Origin: Pyramidobacter sp. C12-8 | Lineage (GTDB): Bacteria; Synergistota; Synergistia; Synergistales; Dethiosulfovibrionaceae | Direction: 5' to 3' | DNA length: 40,309 nt | Assembly (NCBI RefSeq): GCF_002007215.1 | Contig: NZ_MUHX01000024.1 | Coordinates: forward strand, 1-40,309 | Part shown: positions 15,571 through 24,310 of the stretch, one piece after another | Layout: each line of letters starts with the position of its first letter | Position numbering within the stretch: the stretch's first letter is position 1 | Translations under genes and position numbers: made by a program | Notes under the pieces: model-generated | What the model saw: only the letters and a program-made list of their open reading frames with translations | What the model was told of the DNA's origin: nothing | Databases searched by the model: none

Positions 15571-15603
15571 CAAAAACAGGGAGAGCCGGCAGGACTCTCC
15601 CTG
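15571..15603 (-). terminator. Internal terminator/attenuator between TAXI binding protein and permease
   Basis: On the minus strand CAGGGAGAG pairs with CTCTCCCTG (15577-15603) around a short loop, followed by TTTTTG. It lies after the TAXI gene and before the permease start, a usual place for partial termination. Confidence 0.75.
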
Positions 15604-15628
15604 TTCGATTTTCGCCGCGAGATCGTCT

Positions 15629-16576
15629 TTACTTAATCAGACCGATCTCCTTGTAATACTTGAGCGCGCCGGGATGGATCTCCATGGCGCAGCCGTCGAG
15701 GGCATGCTCGCGGCCGAAGTTGGAGAAATACGCGGGAAGACGCTTTTTCAACTCCTCCTGCCCCTCGAACATGGCCTTGACCGTCTTGTACACGACGTCC
15801 TCGCTCACTTTTTCGTCGGACAGCAGCACGCCAATGGCCGCGATCGTGTTGACGTCGTCGGGATGCTTGTCGTAAGTGCCGCCGGGGATGGTCGCAAGAG
15901 CAAAATAAGGATGCTCCTTGACGATCTGCTGACGCTTGTCCTCGTCGATGGACAAAAGGCGCACGCCGCCGGTGATCATGTCGGTGACCTGAGCGTTGGG
16001 CGCGGTCGTGGTCCAAAAGTTGCCCTGAACCTCGCCGGTCTTCAGGGCTTCGGCGCTCTCGGTCTTGCCGTAACGGTTGATCGTCACGTCTTCGTCCTTG
16101 ATGCCGTAGGCGTTCAGAATAATGCGGCTATACGTCTCGATCCCCTGCCCGATGGCGCCGTAATCGATGCGTTTGCCGCGGAAATCGGCGACGCTCTTCA
16201 TGTCTTCGCCGCTGACCAGGACATGACACGGCATCGGATAGATGGCGGCGACGAAACGGATGCTCTTCACGGGCGCCTTGAAGGGGCCGGAGCCGTTCAA
16301 AGCCTCGTCGACCGTGGCGGACTGACACATGCCGAACTCCATATCGCCTTTCGCCAAGCCGTTGACGTTCTTTGTGGAACCGCCGGTCACCGCCGTATAG
16401 TTGACGCCGTTCTTGGCCGCGTTGCCGATCTGGGCAATCGTGTTGCCGATCAGATAGAATCCGCCGCCTACGCTGCTCGTACCGATGCGGGCGAAGTCAA
16501 CCGCAAAACCGGCCGCTGCCGTCATTCCCAAGAACGCTGCTGCCGCGCAAACGCTTTTCACTGTCTTACGAATCAT
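15629..16576 (-). CDS. TRAP transporter solute-binding protein, TAXI family
   Basis: This 315-residue exported protein has signal peptide MIRKTVKSVCAAAAFLGM with cleavage near AAAGFA-VDF. TAXI-family features follow: ARIGTSSVGGGFYLIGNTIA, TAVTGGSTKNVNGLAKGDME, FRGKRIDYGAIGQGIETYSR and IHPGALKYYKEIGLI at the C-terminus. It would capture the substrate in the periplasm for the fused permease. The start at 16576 follows GAGGAGGCAGCAGTT. A consensus promoter lies about 90-120 bases upstream, and the divergent IclR gene is the likely regulator. Confidence 0.93.
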   Translation of the reverse strand: MIRKTVKSVCAAAAFLGMTAAAGFAVDFARIGTSSVGGGFYLIGNTIAQIGNAAKNGVNYTAVTGGSTKNVNGLAKGDMEFGMCQSATVDEALNGSGPFKAPVKSIRFVAAIYPMPCHVLVSGEDMKSVADFRGKRIDYGAIGQGIETYSRIILNAYGIKDEDVTINRYGKTESAEALKTGEVQGNFWTTTAPNAQVTDMITGGVRLLSIDEDKRQQIVKEHPYFALATIPGGTYDKHPDDVNTIAAIGVLLSDEKVSEDVVYKTVKAMFEGQEELKKRLPAYFSNFGREHALDGCAMEIHPGALKYYKEIGLIK

Positions 16577-16669
16577 AACTGCTGCCTCCTCCTCAATGTT
16601 CTGACATTTTCTTAAGCAAACGAGCACTGCATTTTACATGATGAAAGCAACTTTTACTAAGCGAACCCA

Positions 16670-16698
16670 ATTATGAAACACCTTTTCCCCTTTGTCAA
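16670..16698 (-). promoter_or_regulatory. sigma70 promoter of the TAXI-TRAP operon
   Basis: On the minus strand TTGACA (16698-16693), exactly 17 bases, then CATAAT (16675-16670). The predicted transcription start is about 85 bases upstream of the TAXI start codon. The region is AT-rich and repeats TTATGAAA at 16671 and 16739, possible regulator contacts. Confidence 0.7.
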
Positions 16699-16821
16699 TG
16701 AGCAAATAATGTTTCTTTGTTACACACTGACTTCCATATTATGAAATAAAATGATAAAATTTTTGTAGCGCCAGTGAGTTCTTGAGAGTCTAGACTTTCA
16801 CTCAAAAAACGAGGGGGAAAA

Positions 16822-17610
16822 ATGTCTGCAAAATCAGTCAACGGAGTTTCATCGATAAGAAAATGTCTGTCAGTGCTCGACTGCTTTTCCGAGGATGCCC
16901 CACAGCTCTCGCTGACCGCCGTCACGAAAAAAACCGGTTTTTCCATGCCCACCACGCTGCGAGTTCTTGCGGCGCTGTGCGAGGAAGGCTTTCTTGAGCG
17001 CGACGCCAATCGTCTCTACCGCGTGAGCTGGAAGGCCTACCGCCTGGGCAAACTCTTTCAGGCGCACGACTCCATCAAAAATGCCGTGCTGCCGGTCATG
17101 CGGCGGCTGCGCGACGTATTCGGCGAAACGGTCAGTCTCTATTACAAACATGACATCTGGCGCGTCTGCGTCGAACAAGCGGTCAGCCTTCACGAGCTGA
17201 AGCGCATTTCTCATCCCGGCTCCTACTATCCGCTCTGGGCCGGCGCCACCGCAAAGATCTTTCTCGGCTTCATGACGTCCGACGAGATTCGACGCGTGTA
17301 CGCGGAGGCTCCGCAGGATCGGAAGGAACGCTGGGCTCAGTTCCTCGGCGAAGTCGCCGAGGCGCGGCAGCGTGGTTACGCCGTCAGTCTGGCCGAACGC
17401 GAGGAAGGCACGTCGTCCATCGCCTGCCCGCTCTTCGACTTTATGGGCAAGCTGACGGCCTGCCTGTGTATCTCCGGCCCCAGCTTCCGTTTCACCGACG
17501 AGATCAAGGCGAAAGCAGCTCCCGTTATCGTCAGGGAATGCCGTGAACTTTCCCGTTCCTTCGGCGCGCCCGATTCGGCCTTCGGGACGCGCTCCCAAGC
17601 CCGGGGCTGA
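16822..17610 (+). CDS. IclR-family transcriptional regulator
   Basis: This 262-residue protein has an N-terminal winged helix (about 5-70: SIRKCLSVLDCF, LTAVTKKTGFSMPTTLRVL, LCEEGFLERD) and a C-terminal IclR effector domain (HPGSYYPLWAGATAKIFL, EVAEARQRGYAVSLAEREEGTSSIACPLFD). It sits divergent from the TAXI-TRAP operon with 245 bases between, the standard arrangement for a local regulator, so the transported compound or its metabolite is the likely effector. The start follows ACGAGGGGGAAAA. A strong bidirectional terminator lies after the stop. Confidence 0.92.
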   Translation: MSAKSVNGVSSIRKCLSVLDCFSEDAPQLSLTAVTKKTGFSMPTTLRVLAALCEEGFLERDANRLYRVSWKAYRLGKLFQAHDSIKNAVLPVMRRLRDVFGETVSLYYKHDIWRVCVEQAVSLHELKRISHPGSYYPLWAGATAKIFLGFMTSDEIRRVYAEAPQDRKERWAQFLGEVAEARQRGYAVSLAEREEGTSSIACPLFDFMGKLTACLCISGPSFRFTDEIKAKAAPVIVRECRELSRSFGAPDSAFGTRSQARG

Positions 17611-17638
17611 CGCCGGGAGCGCCATTTCCGTCTCCATA

Positions 17639-17691
17639 CAGTACGGGGCGGCAGCTTTTGGAATGAATTCAAAAGCTGCCGCCCCGTACTG
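17639..17691. terminator. Bidirectional terminator, 22-bp perfect stem
   Basis: Positions 17639-17660 pair perfectly with 17670-17691 (key sequence GGGGCGGCAGCTTTTG) around a nine-base loop. It lies between converging regulator and MATE genes; the plus-strand side is followed by GCGTCATTTTTC. Confidence 0.85.
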
Positions 17692-17693
17692 CG

Positions 17694-19055
17694 TCATTTT
17701 TCGGTACGAAGCGAGGCCATCGCTTCATACCGACGGCGCTTCGCCAGGTAATAGCCGAGCGTCAGCGCCGCGGTAGCCGCCCAGGCAAGCGGATAGCCGA
17801 CATAGACGTGGATGATGCGGTGATCCAGCGCCAGCGCTACCGCCAGATAGAGCTGGCGCAGCACGACCATACCGATCAGCGAAAGGATCATGGGAACGCG
17901 CGTGTCGCCGTAGCCGCGCAGCGTGCCCAAGCAGACTTCGCGCAGGGCCATGAAACCGTAAAACGGCAGCATCACGTGCATCATGTCGATGCCGGCCGCT
18001 ACGACGGCGGGCGCGTCGTTGAACAGTCTGATGCAGTACGGAGCGGCGGCGAAGAGCACGGCGCTAACGGTAAAGCAGTACGTCAGGGACAACAGCAGGC
18101 AGCTTTTGAAGCCGTGCTTGACGCGCTCGACCTTGCGGGCGCCGACGTTCTGGCTCACGAAAGTGGTTTGTGCCATGCCGAAACCTTTGCAGGGCAGCGC
18201 CACGAAGCGGTCGATCCGCTGCGTGGCCCCCAGTCCAGCCATCGCCGCCGCGTCGAAGCCGCTGATGTAGCGCCACACGAACAAGTTCGAGAAGGAGATC
18301 AGGCAGTTCTGCATTCCCGCCGGCATGCCGATCGAGATCACACGGCGCAGGATTTCCCGTTCGCGGGACAGTTCGCCGAAGGCGAGCCGGAAACTGCCGT
18401 CGTGCTTTTTCAGCCGGAAGGAGACGATGAACACCGCTACCATCTGCGAGACCACGGTCGCTGCGCTGACGCCGGCGACGCCCCAGCCCCAGACCACGAC
18501 GAAGAGCAGATCGAGAACGATGTTGAGAGCGCAGACCAGCACGAGGACGTTGAACGGGCCGCGCGAATCGCCGACGGCGCGCAGCAGGCCGGCCGCCACG
18601 TTGTAGACGACGGTGAAGAGAATCCCGGCCAGATAGATGCGCAGATAGACGACGGCATCGCCGTAAACTTCCGCCGGCACGGAGATCAGGCCAAGCAATC
18701 CCGGCGCGGCGAAGATGCCGACGCCTGAGAGGATCAGTCCGAGCGCGGCCGCAAAGGCAAAGGCGGTGCGCATGGCGGCGCCGAGACGTTCGCGTTCGCC
18801 GCCGCCGAAATACCGGGCCGCGATCACCGAGGCGCCGATGGACATGCCGTTGAAAAATCCCACCACCATCTGCGAAACGGCCGAGCACACGCTGACGGCC
18901 GCCAGCGCCTTATCGCCGACGAAATTGCCGACGACCATCGAATCCACCGTGTTATAAAGGTTCTGGAGCATTTCCGCCAGAACGATGGGCACCGCAAAGG
19001 CGACGATCTTTCCGATGATGCTGCCCCGAGTGAAGTCTACCGTCCGCCCCGCCAC
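17694..19055 (-). CDS. MATE-family efflux transporter
   Basis: This 453-residue membrane protein has about twelve hydrophobic segments in two homologous halves. Typical MATE features are FAVPIVLAEMLQNLYNTVDS, VVGNFVGDKALAAVSV, and in the second half SIGMPAGMQNCLISFSNL and GAGLGATQRID-like sequence (MAGLGATQRIDRFV). Such pumps export drugs or metabolites using sodium or proton gradients; the substrate is unknown. The start is GTG at 19055, preceded by GGGGGATGAATC. It is monocistronic and read convergently with the IclR gene. Confidence 0.92.
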   Translation of the reverse strand: MAGRTVDFTRGSIIGKIVAFAVPIVLAEMLQNLYNTVDSMVVGNFVGDKALAAVSVCSAVSQMVVGFFNGMSIGASVIAARYFGGGERERLGAAMRTAFAFAAALGLILSGVGIFAAPGLLGLISVPAEVYGDAVVYLRIYLAGILFTVVYNVAAGLLRAVGDSRGPFNVLVLVCALNIVLDLLFVVVWGWGVAGVSAATVVSQMVAVFIVSFRLKKHDGSFRLAFGELSREREILRRVISIGMPAGMQNCLISFSNLFVWRYISGFDAAAMAGLGATQRIDRFVALPCKGFGMAQTTFVSQNVGARKVERVKHGFKSCLLLSLTYCFTVSAVLFAAAPYCIRLFNDAPAVVAAGIDMMHVMLPFYGFMALREVCLGTLRGYGDTRVPMILSLIGMVVLRQLYLAVALALDHRIIHVYVGYPLAWAATAALTLGYYLAKRRRYEAMASLRTEK

Positions 19056-19141
19056 GATTCATCCCCCATTTCCCGATCGTCGCCAAGATTTTTTCACTTT
19101 AGATTCGTTCGCGCGGTTTGTCGATCGACCGAAAAACAAAA

Positions 19142-19173
19142 GCTCCTTCCGCAGGAATCCACTCGGAAGGAGC
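19142..19173 (-). terminator. Terminator of the GntR gene
   Basis: On the minus strand GCTCCTTCCG (19173-19164) pairs with CGGAAGGAGC (19151-19142), followed by TTTTGTTTTTCGG. It lies downstream of the regulator that ends at 19355. Confidence 0.75.
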
Positions 19174-19219
19174 GACCGACAGCGCCGGAAAAACATCTCT
19201 CATTCGTGACTCAAACAAC

Positions 19220-19330
19220 GAATGCCCGCCAAGCTCTCCGGGGGAGAGCATCGACGCGAGCTGCGCAGGCCGCGCAGCGGTCGAGATGCTCCCGAGCGGC
19301 TGGACGCCCACGGAGAGCGGCATCTCAGTT
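19220..19330. repeat. Structured repeat, copy D
   Basis: This is a nested stem-loop. The outer stem GCTCTCCG (19233-19240) pairs with CGGAGAGC (19311-19318). The middle stem GAGCATC (19246-19252) pairs with GATGCTC (19285-19291). The inner hairpin GCTGCGC (19260-19266) pairs with GCGCAGC (19272-19278). The core 19256-19285 matches copy C (5909-5938) at 28 of 30 bases, and CC-GAGCG-CTG follows in both. No gene is supported between 19056 and 19354. Confidence 0.65.
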
Positions 19331-19354
19331 GTCGTTCCCTATCGAGGATCGGCG

Positions 19355-20026
19355 TCACTGATCGGGGCGGTAAGCTTTGTCCAGCATGTAGCTTTCAATG
19401 CGGTTTTCTCCCAGCGCCGCCAAATCGCCGCTTCTCAGGTTTTTCACGATGTTGGTGTGGAACGTGAGGATGCTTTCCAGATCCTCGAGGCCGACGTTGT
19501 GGATCATGTACTGGAACAGGCGCGAATAGGTCTTCTTCAGGAGCTCGGAAGTCCAGGACAGTCCCGAGATCCCGTGGATATAGAAGTGGAAGCGGCATTC
19601 CAGATCGAAGAAATCCAGCTGTCCCTCCTGAAGGTTTTTCTCGAAGGCCGCGCGGATATCACGGTAATCGTCGATGCACTTCATCAGATACCGGTAATGT
19701 TCGTCGTTCAGCAGATGGTTTTTCACGATCCGAGAATAGACTTTCGACTCGAGCAGTACGCGCACATCGTAGATCTCCCCCACGTCGGCATTGGTGTACT
19801 GCAGCACCAGGGCGCCGCGCCGCGGCAGAGTTTTGACGATGCCGTAGGACTCGAGGATCTTCAGCGCCTCGCGCACCGGAGAGCGGCTTACCTTGAGCTC
19901 TTCGGCCACGTCGTTCTCGCGGATGAACGAGCCGGGCTGGAAGCGTTTTCTCACCAACAGCTGGCGGTGCAAATAACGCGTCACTTCCTCGGTAACGGAC
20001 TGGGGAATTGCGGACTGATACGACAT
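19355..20026 (-). CDS. GntR-family (FadR/FCD) transcriptional regulator
   Basis: This 223-residue protein has an N-terminal winged helix with the GntR signature GSFIRENDVAEELKVSRSP followed by VREALKILESYGIV. A helical FCD ligand domain follows (EIYDVRVLLESKVYSRIV ... LDFFDLECRFHFYIHGISG). FCD regulators usually bind metal-coordinated carboxylates. The start follows CGAGGAGATGATAAA. Neither neighbour (MATE, flavodiiron protein) is an obvious target, so its regulon is unknown. An independent terminator lies at 19142-19173. Confidence 0.9.
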   Translation of the reverse strand: MSYQSAIPQSVTEEVTRYLHRQLLVRKRFQPGSFIRENDVAEELKVSRSPVREALKILESYGIVKTLPRRGALVLQYTNADVGEIYDVRVLLESKVYSRIVKNHLLNDEHYRYLMKCIDDYRDIRAAFEKNLQEGQLDFFDLECRFHFYIHGISGLSWTSELLKKTYSRLFQYMIHNVGLEDLESILTFHTNIVKNLRSGDLAALGENRIESYMLDKAYRPDQ

Positions 20027-20184
20027 TTTATCATCTCCTCGGAGAAAACAATTTCACGGCAAAATTTTTTCTCGCGGCACAGAACGGCTCTTTCAAGAGA
20101 TCGCGTCTTTCGCGTAAAGCGCCTTCAATGAACGGGAAGAACGGCGACCCCAGCCTCGATAAAGCGCCTGGCAATGACAAAGAA

Positions 20185-20227
20185 ACTCGGGACGAAGCCG
20201 TCATCCTGCGGAGGCTTCGTCCCGAGT
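20185..20227. terminator. Stem-loop between GntR and flavodiiron genes
   Basis: ACTCGGGACGAAGCC (20185-20199) pairs perfectly with GGCTTCGTCCCGAGT (20213-20227). On the minus strand it is followed by TTCTTTG, so it probably terminates the flavodiiron transcript despite a poor T run. Confidence 0.65.
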
Positions 20228-20274
20228 TCTGCGCTCTCCTGCCGGACGGTGGAACGCGTAAAATCTTGCCGACG

Positions 20275-21474
20275 TTATTCTGCGCGAATCCGACGCGCCA
20301 TCTCCGCGCCCACCTCGCGCAGGGCGGCTTCGTCGGCTTCGGTAGGGCAGCTTTTCACTTCCACGACCTTCTCGATCAGATCCCAGCCGGGCTTGGCGGC
20401 CAGCGCCTGCAGCGGCTTGAGCTCGGTGCCCTTGCTCCACGAATAGCAGCCGGCGACGGCGAGCACGCGGCCGCTGAGCTTGCAGTTGTCGATCTTTTCC
20501 ACCACGGGCATCATGGCCGGGAACATGCCCATGTTGTAGCAGCAGCTCAGCAGCGCCAAGCCGCGGCTACGCCACGCGTCGCGGATGATCCAGCTCAGGT
20601 CGGCCGTGCCGGCGTCGTAGACTTTGACGTCCGTCACGCCGCCGCCGCACAGGCCGTCGGCGACGCACTCGGCCATGCGGGCGGTGTTGCCGTACATGGA
20701 ACCGTAGACGATCACGGCGCTCTGCGTCGTCTCCTGGCGGCTCATGCCGTCGTAAAGGCGGACGATTTTTTCCACGCCTTCGCCGCGGTGGACGGGGCCG
20801 TGGGACGGGCAGATCATCTTGATCGGCAGCGCCGCGGCTTTCTTGAGGGCGGCCTGCACGTTGACGCTGAAGCGCCCCACGATGGTGGCGTAATAGCGGC
20901 GCGCCTCGCCGGTATAAACGTGCATGTCCAGCTCGTCGCCGAAGATGCCGCCGTTGAGCGCGCCGTAGCTGCCGAACGCGTCGCAGGTGAAGGCGATGCC
21001 GCTGGAGTTCTCGAAGGAGATCATCGTCTCGGGCCAGTGCACCATGGGGATCGTCGCGAAAGTGAGGCTGCGGGCGCCCAGCGTCAGAGTTTCGCCGTCC
21101 TTCACTTCTTTCGCGTTCACGGACGGGCCGTAGAACTGACCGATGAAGGCAAGCGCCTGCTTGTCGGCGACGACGGCGATGTTGGGGTACACCTGGCGCA
21201 GCATGCGGATGGCGCTGGAATGGTCGGGTTCGACGTGGTTGACGATCAGATAGTCCACGGGACGGGCGCCGATGATGCTCTGGATGCGCTCGAGATATTC
21301 GCCGAAGAACTCGGCCTTGACGCCGTCGATCAGCGCCACCTTTTCGTCGTCGATCAGATAGGAATTGTAGGAGACGCCGTAGGGCAGCGACCACAGATTT
21401 TCAAAGAGCGGCGTCTTGCGGTCGTTGACGCCGACCCACCAGATTTTGTCCGAGACAGAAATCGCCTTCAACAT
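20275..21474 (-). CDS. FprA-type flavodiiron protein (O2/NO reductase)
   Basis: This 399-residue cytosolic protein has a metallo-beta-lactamase-like diiron domain followed by a flavodoxin domain. All usual iron ligands are visible: His80, Glu82, Asp84 and His85 in NHVEPDHS, His146 in PMVHWPE, Asp165 in TCDAFGS and His225 in CPSHGPV. The FMN P-loop VYGSMYGNTARM begins near residue 254. Such proteins reduce O2 to water or NO to N2O in anaerobes, with electrons from rubredoxin or F420-type donors; no rubredoxin gene is adjacent. The start at 21474 follows GGGAGGTTTTTTTTC. The promoter and an operator-like inverted repeat lie upstream. Confidence 0.93.
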   Translation of the reverse strand: MLKAISVSDKIWWVGVNDRKTPLFENLWSLPYGVSYNSYLIDDEKVALIDGVKAEFFGEYLERIQSIIGARPVDYLIVNHVEPDHSSAIRMLRQVYPNIAVVADKQALAFIGQFYGPSVNAKEVKDGETLTLGARSLTFATIPMVHWPETMISFENSSGIAFTCDAFGSYGALNGGIFGDELDMHVYTGEARRYYATIVGRFSVNVQAALKKAAALPIKMICPSHGPVHRGEGVEKIVRLYDGMSRQETTQSAVIVYGSMYGNTARMAECVADGLCGGGVTDVKVYDAGTADLSWIIRDAWRSRGLALLSCCYNMGMFPAMMPVVEKIDNCKLSGRVLAVAGCYSWSKGTELKPLQALAAKPGWDLIEKVVEVKSCPTEADEAALREVGAEMARRIRAE

Positions 21475-21531
21475 GAAAAAAAACCTCCCGGTCCAGAGTG
21501 TACTTTGACGCGCCGTGGGCACGAAACGATG

Positions 21532-21579
21532 GATATATGAAAACTATATCATTATACGATCCGGAGTCGGGACATGCAA
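21532..21579 (-). promoter_or_regulatory. Promoter and operator-like inverted repeat of the flavodiiron gene
   Basis: On the minus strand TTGCAT (21579-21574), 17 bases, TATAAT (21556-21551). The inverted repeat GATATA-N7-TATATC (21532-21550) covers the expected transcription start, a good position for a repressor. Confidence 0.5.
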
Positions 21580-21706
21580 GGCGGGCGAAAGCCCTTGCTC
21601 CCCGCGCCCGCCGCGGACGGCCCAAAAATTTTTCCGCAAAAAAAACGGCGGGAGGTTATAATGATCGGCAGGACACGATCACATTTTTGCAAGGAGGTTT
21701 TTCGCG

Positions 21707-23401
21707 ATGTTTTTCTCCGTTCTTCTCGTCCTTCTGACGCTGGGCGCGTTGCTGGCGTCCGCCTCCGCGGCGCGGGGCTGCACGACCATGGGAGCGGGAC
21801 GCCAAGCCACCGCCGACGGTTCGGTGCTGGTCACTCACAGCTGCGACGGCTGGTACGACCAGCGCCTTCGCGTGATCCGCGGCGGCGACCACGCGCCCGG
21901 CGAGACGGTCGACATTTACAACGTCATGTGCCACGCCAACCACCCCGCCGAGCCGCTGCGCAAAGTCGGACAGGTGCCTCAGGCGGCGCGCACGTACACC
22001 TACTTCCAGATCGCCTACCCGTTCATGAATGAACGTCAGGTCATCATCGGCGAGTTCACCTGGACGGGCCGGCCAGAGCTGGCGTCGCCGCAGGGCATCT
22101 TCTACATCGAAAATCTCGAGGCGCTGGCGCTGGCCCGCTGCGCCACCGCGCGCGACGCCGTGCGCCTGATGGGACAGTTCGCCGAACAATACGGCTACGC
22201 CGACGGCGGCGAAACGCTGGTCGTCGGCGACCCCAACGAAGCCTGGGTCTTCGAGATCGTCGGCGCCGGAACGGACTGGGAGCCGGGTTGCGGACGTCCC
22301 GGCGCGCACTGGGCGGCGCGGCGCATCCCCGACGACGGCTTTTTCGTGGGCGCCAACCGCTCGCGCCTCGGCGTCATCGAACTGGCCGAGAGCGACGCGC
22401 TCATGCTCGGCTCGGAGCTGACCGCGTACCCGGAAAAACAGGGCTGGTGGAAGCGGGGCGAGCCGTTCGACTTCTCCGGGATCTTCAATCCCGAACCGTA
22501 CGGCTACGCCTTTTACGCCTCGCGCCGCGAGTGGCGCGCGCTGAACCTCGTCGCGCCGTCGCAGCAGTTCCCCGTCGTCACCTGCCGCGAAGCCTATCCG
22601 TTCAGCGTCGTTCCCGACAAGAAGCTGACCGTGCGGGATCTGATGGACGTTTACAGCGACCATCTCGAAGGCACCGAATACGACCTCACCAAGGGGCTGG
22701 CGGCCGGCCCCTTCGGCTGCCCCGTGCGCTGGTTCACGCCCGCCGCGAGCCGTCCCGAAGGGCGCAAAACCGACGACTGGGAGCGCTCCATCGCCATCTA
22801 CCGCTGCGCGTACAGTTTCGTGGCGCAGTGCCGCGGCTGGCTGCCCGATCCCGTGGGCGGCGTGCTGTGGTTCGGGCTGGGTTCTCCCGATACGACCGTC
22901 TACGTGCCGGTCTACTGCGGCGCGCTGGACGTACCCGCGCCGTGGAGCGAGGGCAAGAGCCACGTCTTCGACCGCGGCTGCGCCTGGTGGGCGTTTACGC
23001 TGGTCAACAACTGGGCCTGTCTGAGATGGGACGCCATGTACAGGGACATCCGCGCCCGCCGCGCCCGGTACGAAGAGCGTTTCTTCGCCGCGCAGACGGG
23101 TTTCGAGAACGAGATCGCCGACCTCTGCTCCCGCGGCCGCGAAGAAGAAGCCGCCCGGCGCGTTACCGAACACACCTGCGCGCAGATGGACGAGCTGTGC
23201 GAGGGGTGGTGGAGCTTCGCCTTCGAGCTGATCGGAAAGTACCACGACGGCGGCGTGATGACGCCTCAGGGCGCGATGACGACGCCCGGCTATCCTGCCG
23301 AGTGGCTGGAACGGGTCGATTTCGGCGCGACGTCGGAACGCGACCTGAAAAAACTGGGCGGCCAAAAGCTCAGCGGCTCGTTCTCGGGCATTTCGCTGTA
23401 A
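21707..23401 (+). CDS. Exported C69-family dipeptidase, paralogue 1
   Basis: This 564-residue protein belongs to peptidase family C69 (PepD-like N-terminal nucleophile hydrolases). A signal peptide (MFFSVLLVLLTLGALLASASA) ends close to Cys25 in RGCTTMGAGRQATADGS, the family's catalytic N-terminal cysteine. Further blocks shared with the paralogues here are TYTYFQIAYPFMNE, GANRSRLGVIE and DLTKGLAAGPFGCP. It should cleave dipeptides in the periplasm or outside. AAGGAGGTTTTTCGCG precedes the ATG, and a TATAAT (21657-21662) lies about 45 bases upstream. A bidirectional terminator and then the minus-strand two-component system follow, so it is a single-gene transcript. DNA similarity to paralogue 2 is high. 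Confidence 0.9.
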   Translation: MFFSVLLVLLTLGALLASASAARGCTTMGAGRQATADGSVLVTHSCDGWYDQRLRVIRGGDHAPGETVDIYNVMCHANHPAEPLRKVGQVPQAARTYTYFQIAYPFMNERQVIIGEFTWTGRPELASPQGIFYIENLEALALARCATARDAVRLMGQFAEQYGYADGGETLVVGDPNEAWVFEIVGAGTDWEPGCGRPGAHWAARRIPDDGFFVGANRSRLGVIELAESDALMLGSELTAYPEKQGWWKRGEPFDFSGIFNPEPYGYAFYASRREWRALNLVAPSQQFPVVTCREAYPFSVVPDKKLTVRDLMDVYSDHLEGTEYDLTKGLAAGPFGCPVRWFTPAASRPEGRKTDDWERSIAIYRCAYSFVAQCRGWLPDPVGGVLWFGLGSPDTTVYVPVYCGALDVPAPWSEGKSHVFDRGCAWWAFTLVNNWACLRWDAMYRDIRARRARYEERFFAAQTGFENEIADLCSRGREEEAARRVTEHTCAQMDELCEGWWSFAFELIGKYHDGGVMTPQGAMTTPGYPAEWLERVDFGATSERDLKKLGGQKLSGSFSGISL

Positions 23402-23422
23402 AGAAACAAGACAAGACGACAC

Positions 23423-23478
23423 AATGGGGGGAGGGCGAGCAGCCGGATAAAATCCAGCCGTTCGCCCTCCCCCATTTT
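23423..23478. terminator. Bidirectional terminator between dipeptidase 1 and the response regulator
   Basis: AATGGGGGGAGGGCGA pairs with TCGCCCTCCCCCATT with a one-base bulge. The T run CATTTTCG follows on the plus side; on the minus side the hairpin is followed by TTGTGTCG, which is weak. Confidence 0.7.
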
Positions 23479-23549
23479 CGACGGAAAACGCCTGATTTCT
23501 TTTTCTCGTCGTCGCGCCGTCCCGGCATCTTTCGGGATCCAACACGGAA

Positions 23550-23565
23550 TGTTCCACGTGGAACA
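23550..23565. other. parS site 2
   Basis: Exact TGTTCCACGTGGAACA palindrome in the gap between the dipeptidase 1 terminator and the response-regulator stop codon. It lies 10,119 bases from site 1. Confidence 0.88.
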
Positions 23566-23623
23566 TCAAAAATCGGGAAATGAGACAAAAAACTTTCGCG
23601 TCACGGCGACGTCACCGCGATTT

Positions 23624-24310
23624 TCATTTCCTCAGCGCGTAACGGTTCGTGGGACGGCCGACTTTCTGATATTCCAGCTCCAGCGTCGCCTCGCCGGCGG
23701 CGACCAGATATTCCAGATAGCGGCGCGCCGTGATGCGCGAGATCTTGAGGGCCTGCGCCGTCTCAACGGAAGACAGCGGCGAGGCGGCGTGCCCGAGGAG
23801 GTTCTTCACCTGCTGCAGCGTCTGCGGGTTCAGCCCCTTGGGCAGATCGTTGGCGGCCGTATCCTTCTGCTGGACTTGAAGCAGTTTGTCCAGCTCCTTC
23901 TGATCGATCTGGTCGGCGCCGCGGTTGAGACGGTTTTCCAGCTGCTGGAACGAACGCAGCGACGTCTGGATGCGCTCGAAGACGAAGGGCTTGATCACGT
24001 AATCGAAAGCCCCCGCCTTGAGCACGGCGTTGATCGTGTTGGTGTCGCGCGACGCCGACACAACGATGACGCCGACGGTACGGTTCATCTCGCGGATCCT
24101 CTGCAGCGTGGCCACGCCGTCCATGCCCGGCAAAAAGACGTCCAGGATCACGAGGCGGACGGGATGCCGCTGCAAAAACTCCAGCGCGTCCTTGCCGCTG
24201 GAGACCACTCCCGCGACGATAAATCCCGGGACGGCGCCGATAAACTGGCGATGGATCGCCGCCACCATCGGATCGTCTTCGACAATGAGCACATCAATAG
24301 CTTCCGGCAT
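23624..24310 (-). CDS. Response regulator of the CitB/DcuR (DpiA) type
   Basis: This 228-residue protein has a receiver domain (residues 5-120) with acidic pocket EDDP and phospho-acceptor Asp57 in VILDVFLPGMDG, the switch Ser in VVSASRD and Lys in YVIKPF. A linker is followed by a C-terminal helix-turn-helix (about 165-215: SVETAQALKISRITARRYLEYL). This architecture is that of CitB/DcuR regulators that control uptake and fermentation of carboxylates. Its start overlaps the sensor gene by 17 bases, and CAGGAGGAGCTCTCTG precedes it. Target genes are unknown; the flanking dipeptidases or the citDEF locus are candidates. Confidence 0.93.
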   Translation of the reverse strand: MPEAIDVLIVEDDPMVAAIHRQFIGAVPGFIVAGVVSSGKDALEFLQRHPVRLVILDVFLPGMDGVATLQRIREMNRTVGVIVVSASRDTNTINAVLKAGAFDYVIKPFVFERIQTSLRSFQQLENRLNRGADQIDQKELDKLLQVQQKDTAANDLPKGLNPQTLQQVKNLLGHAASPLSSVETAQALKISRITARRYLEYLVAAGEATLELEYQKVGRPTNRYALRK

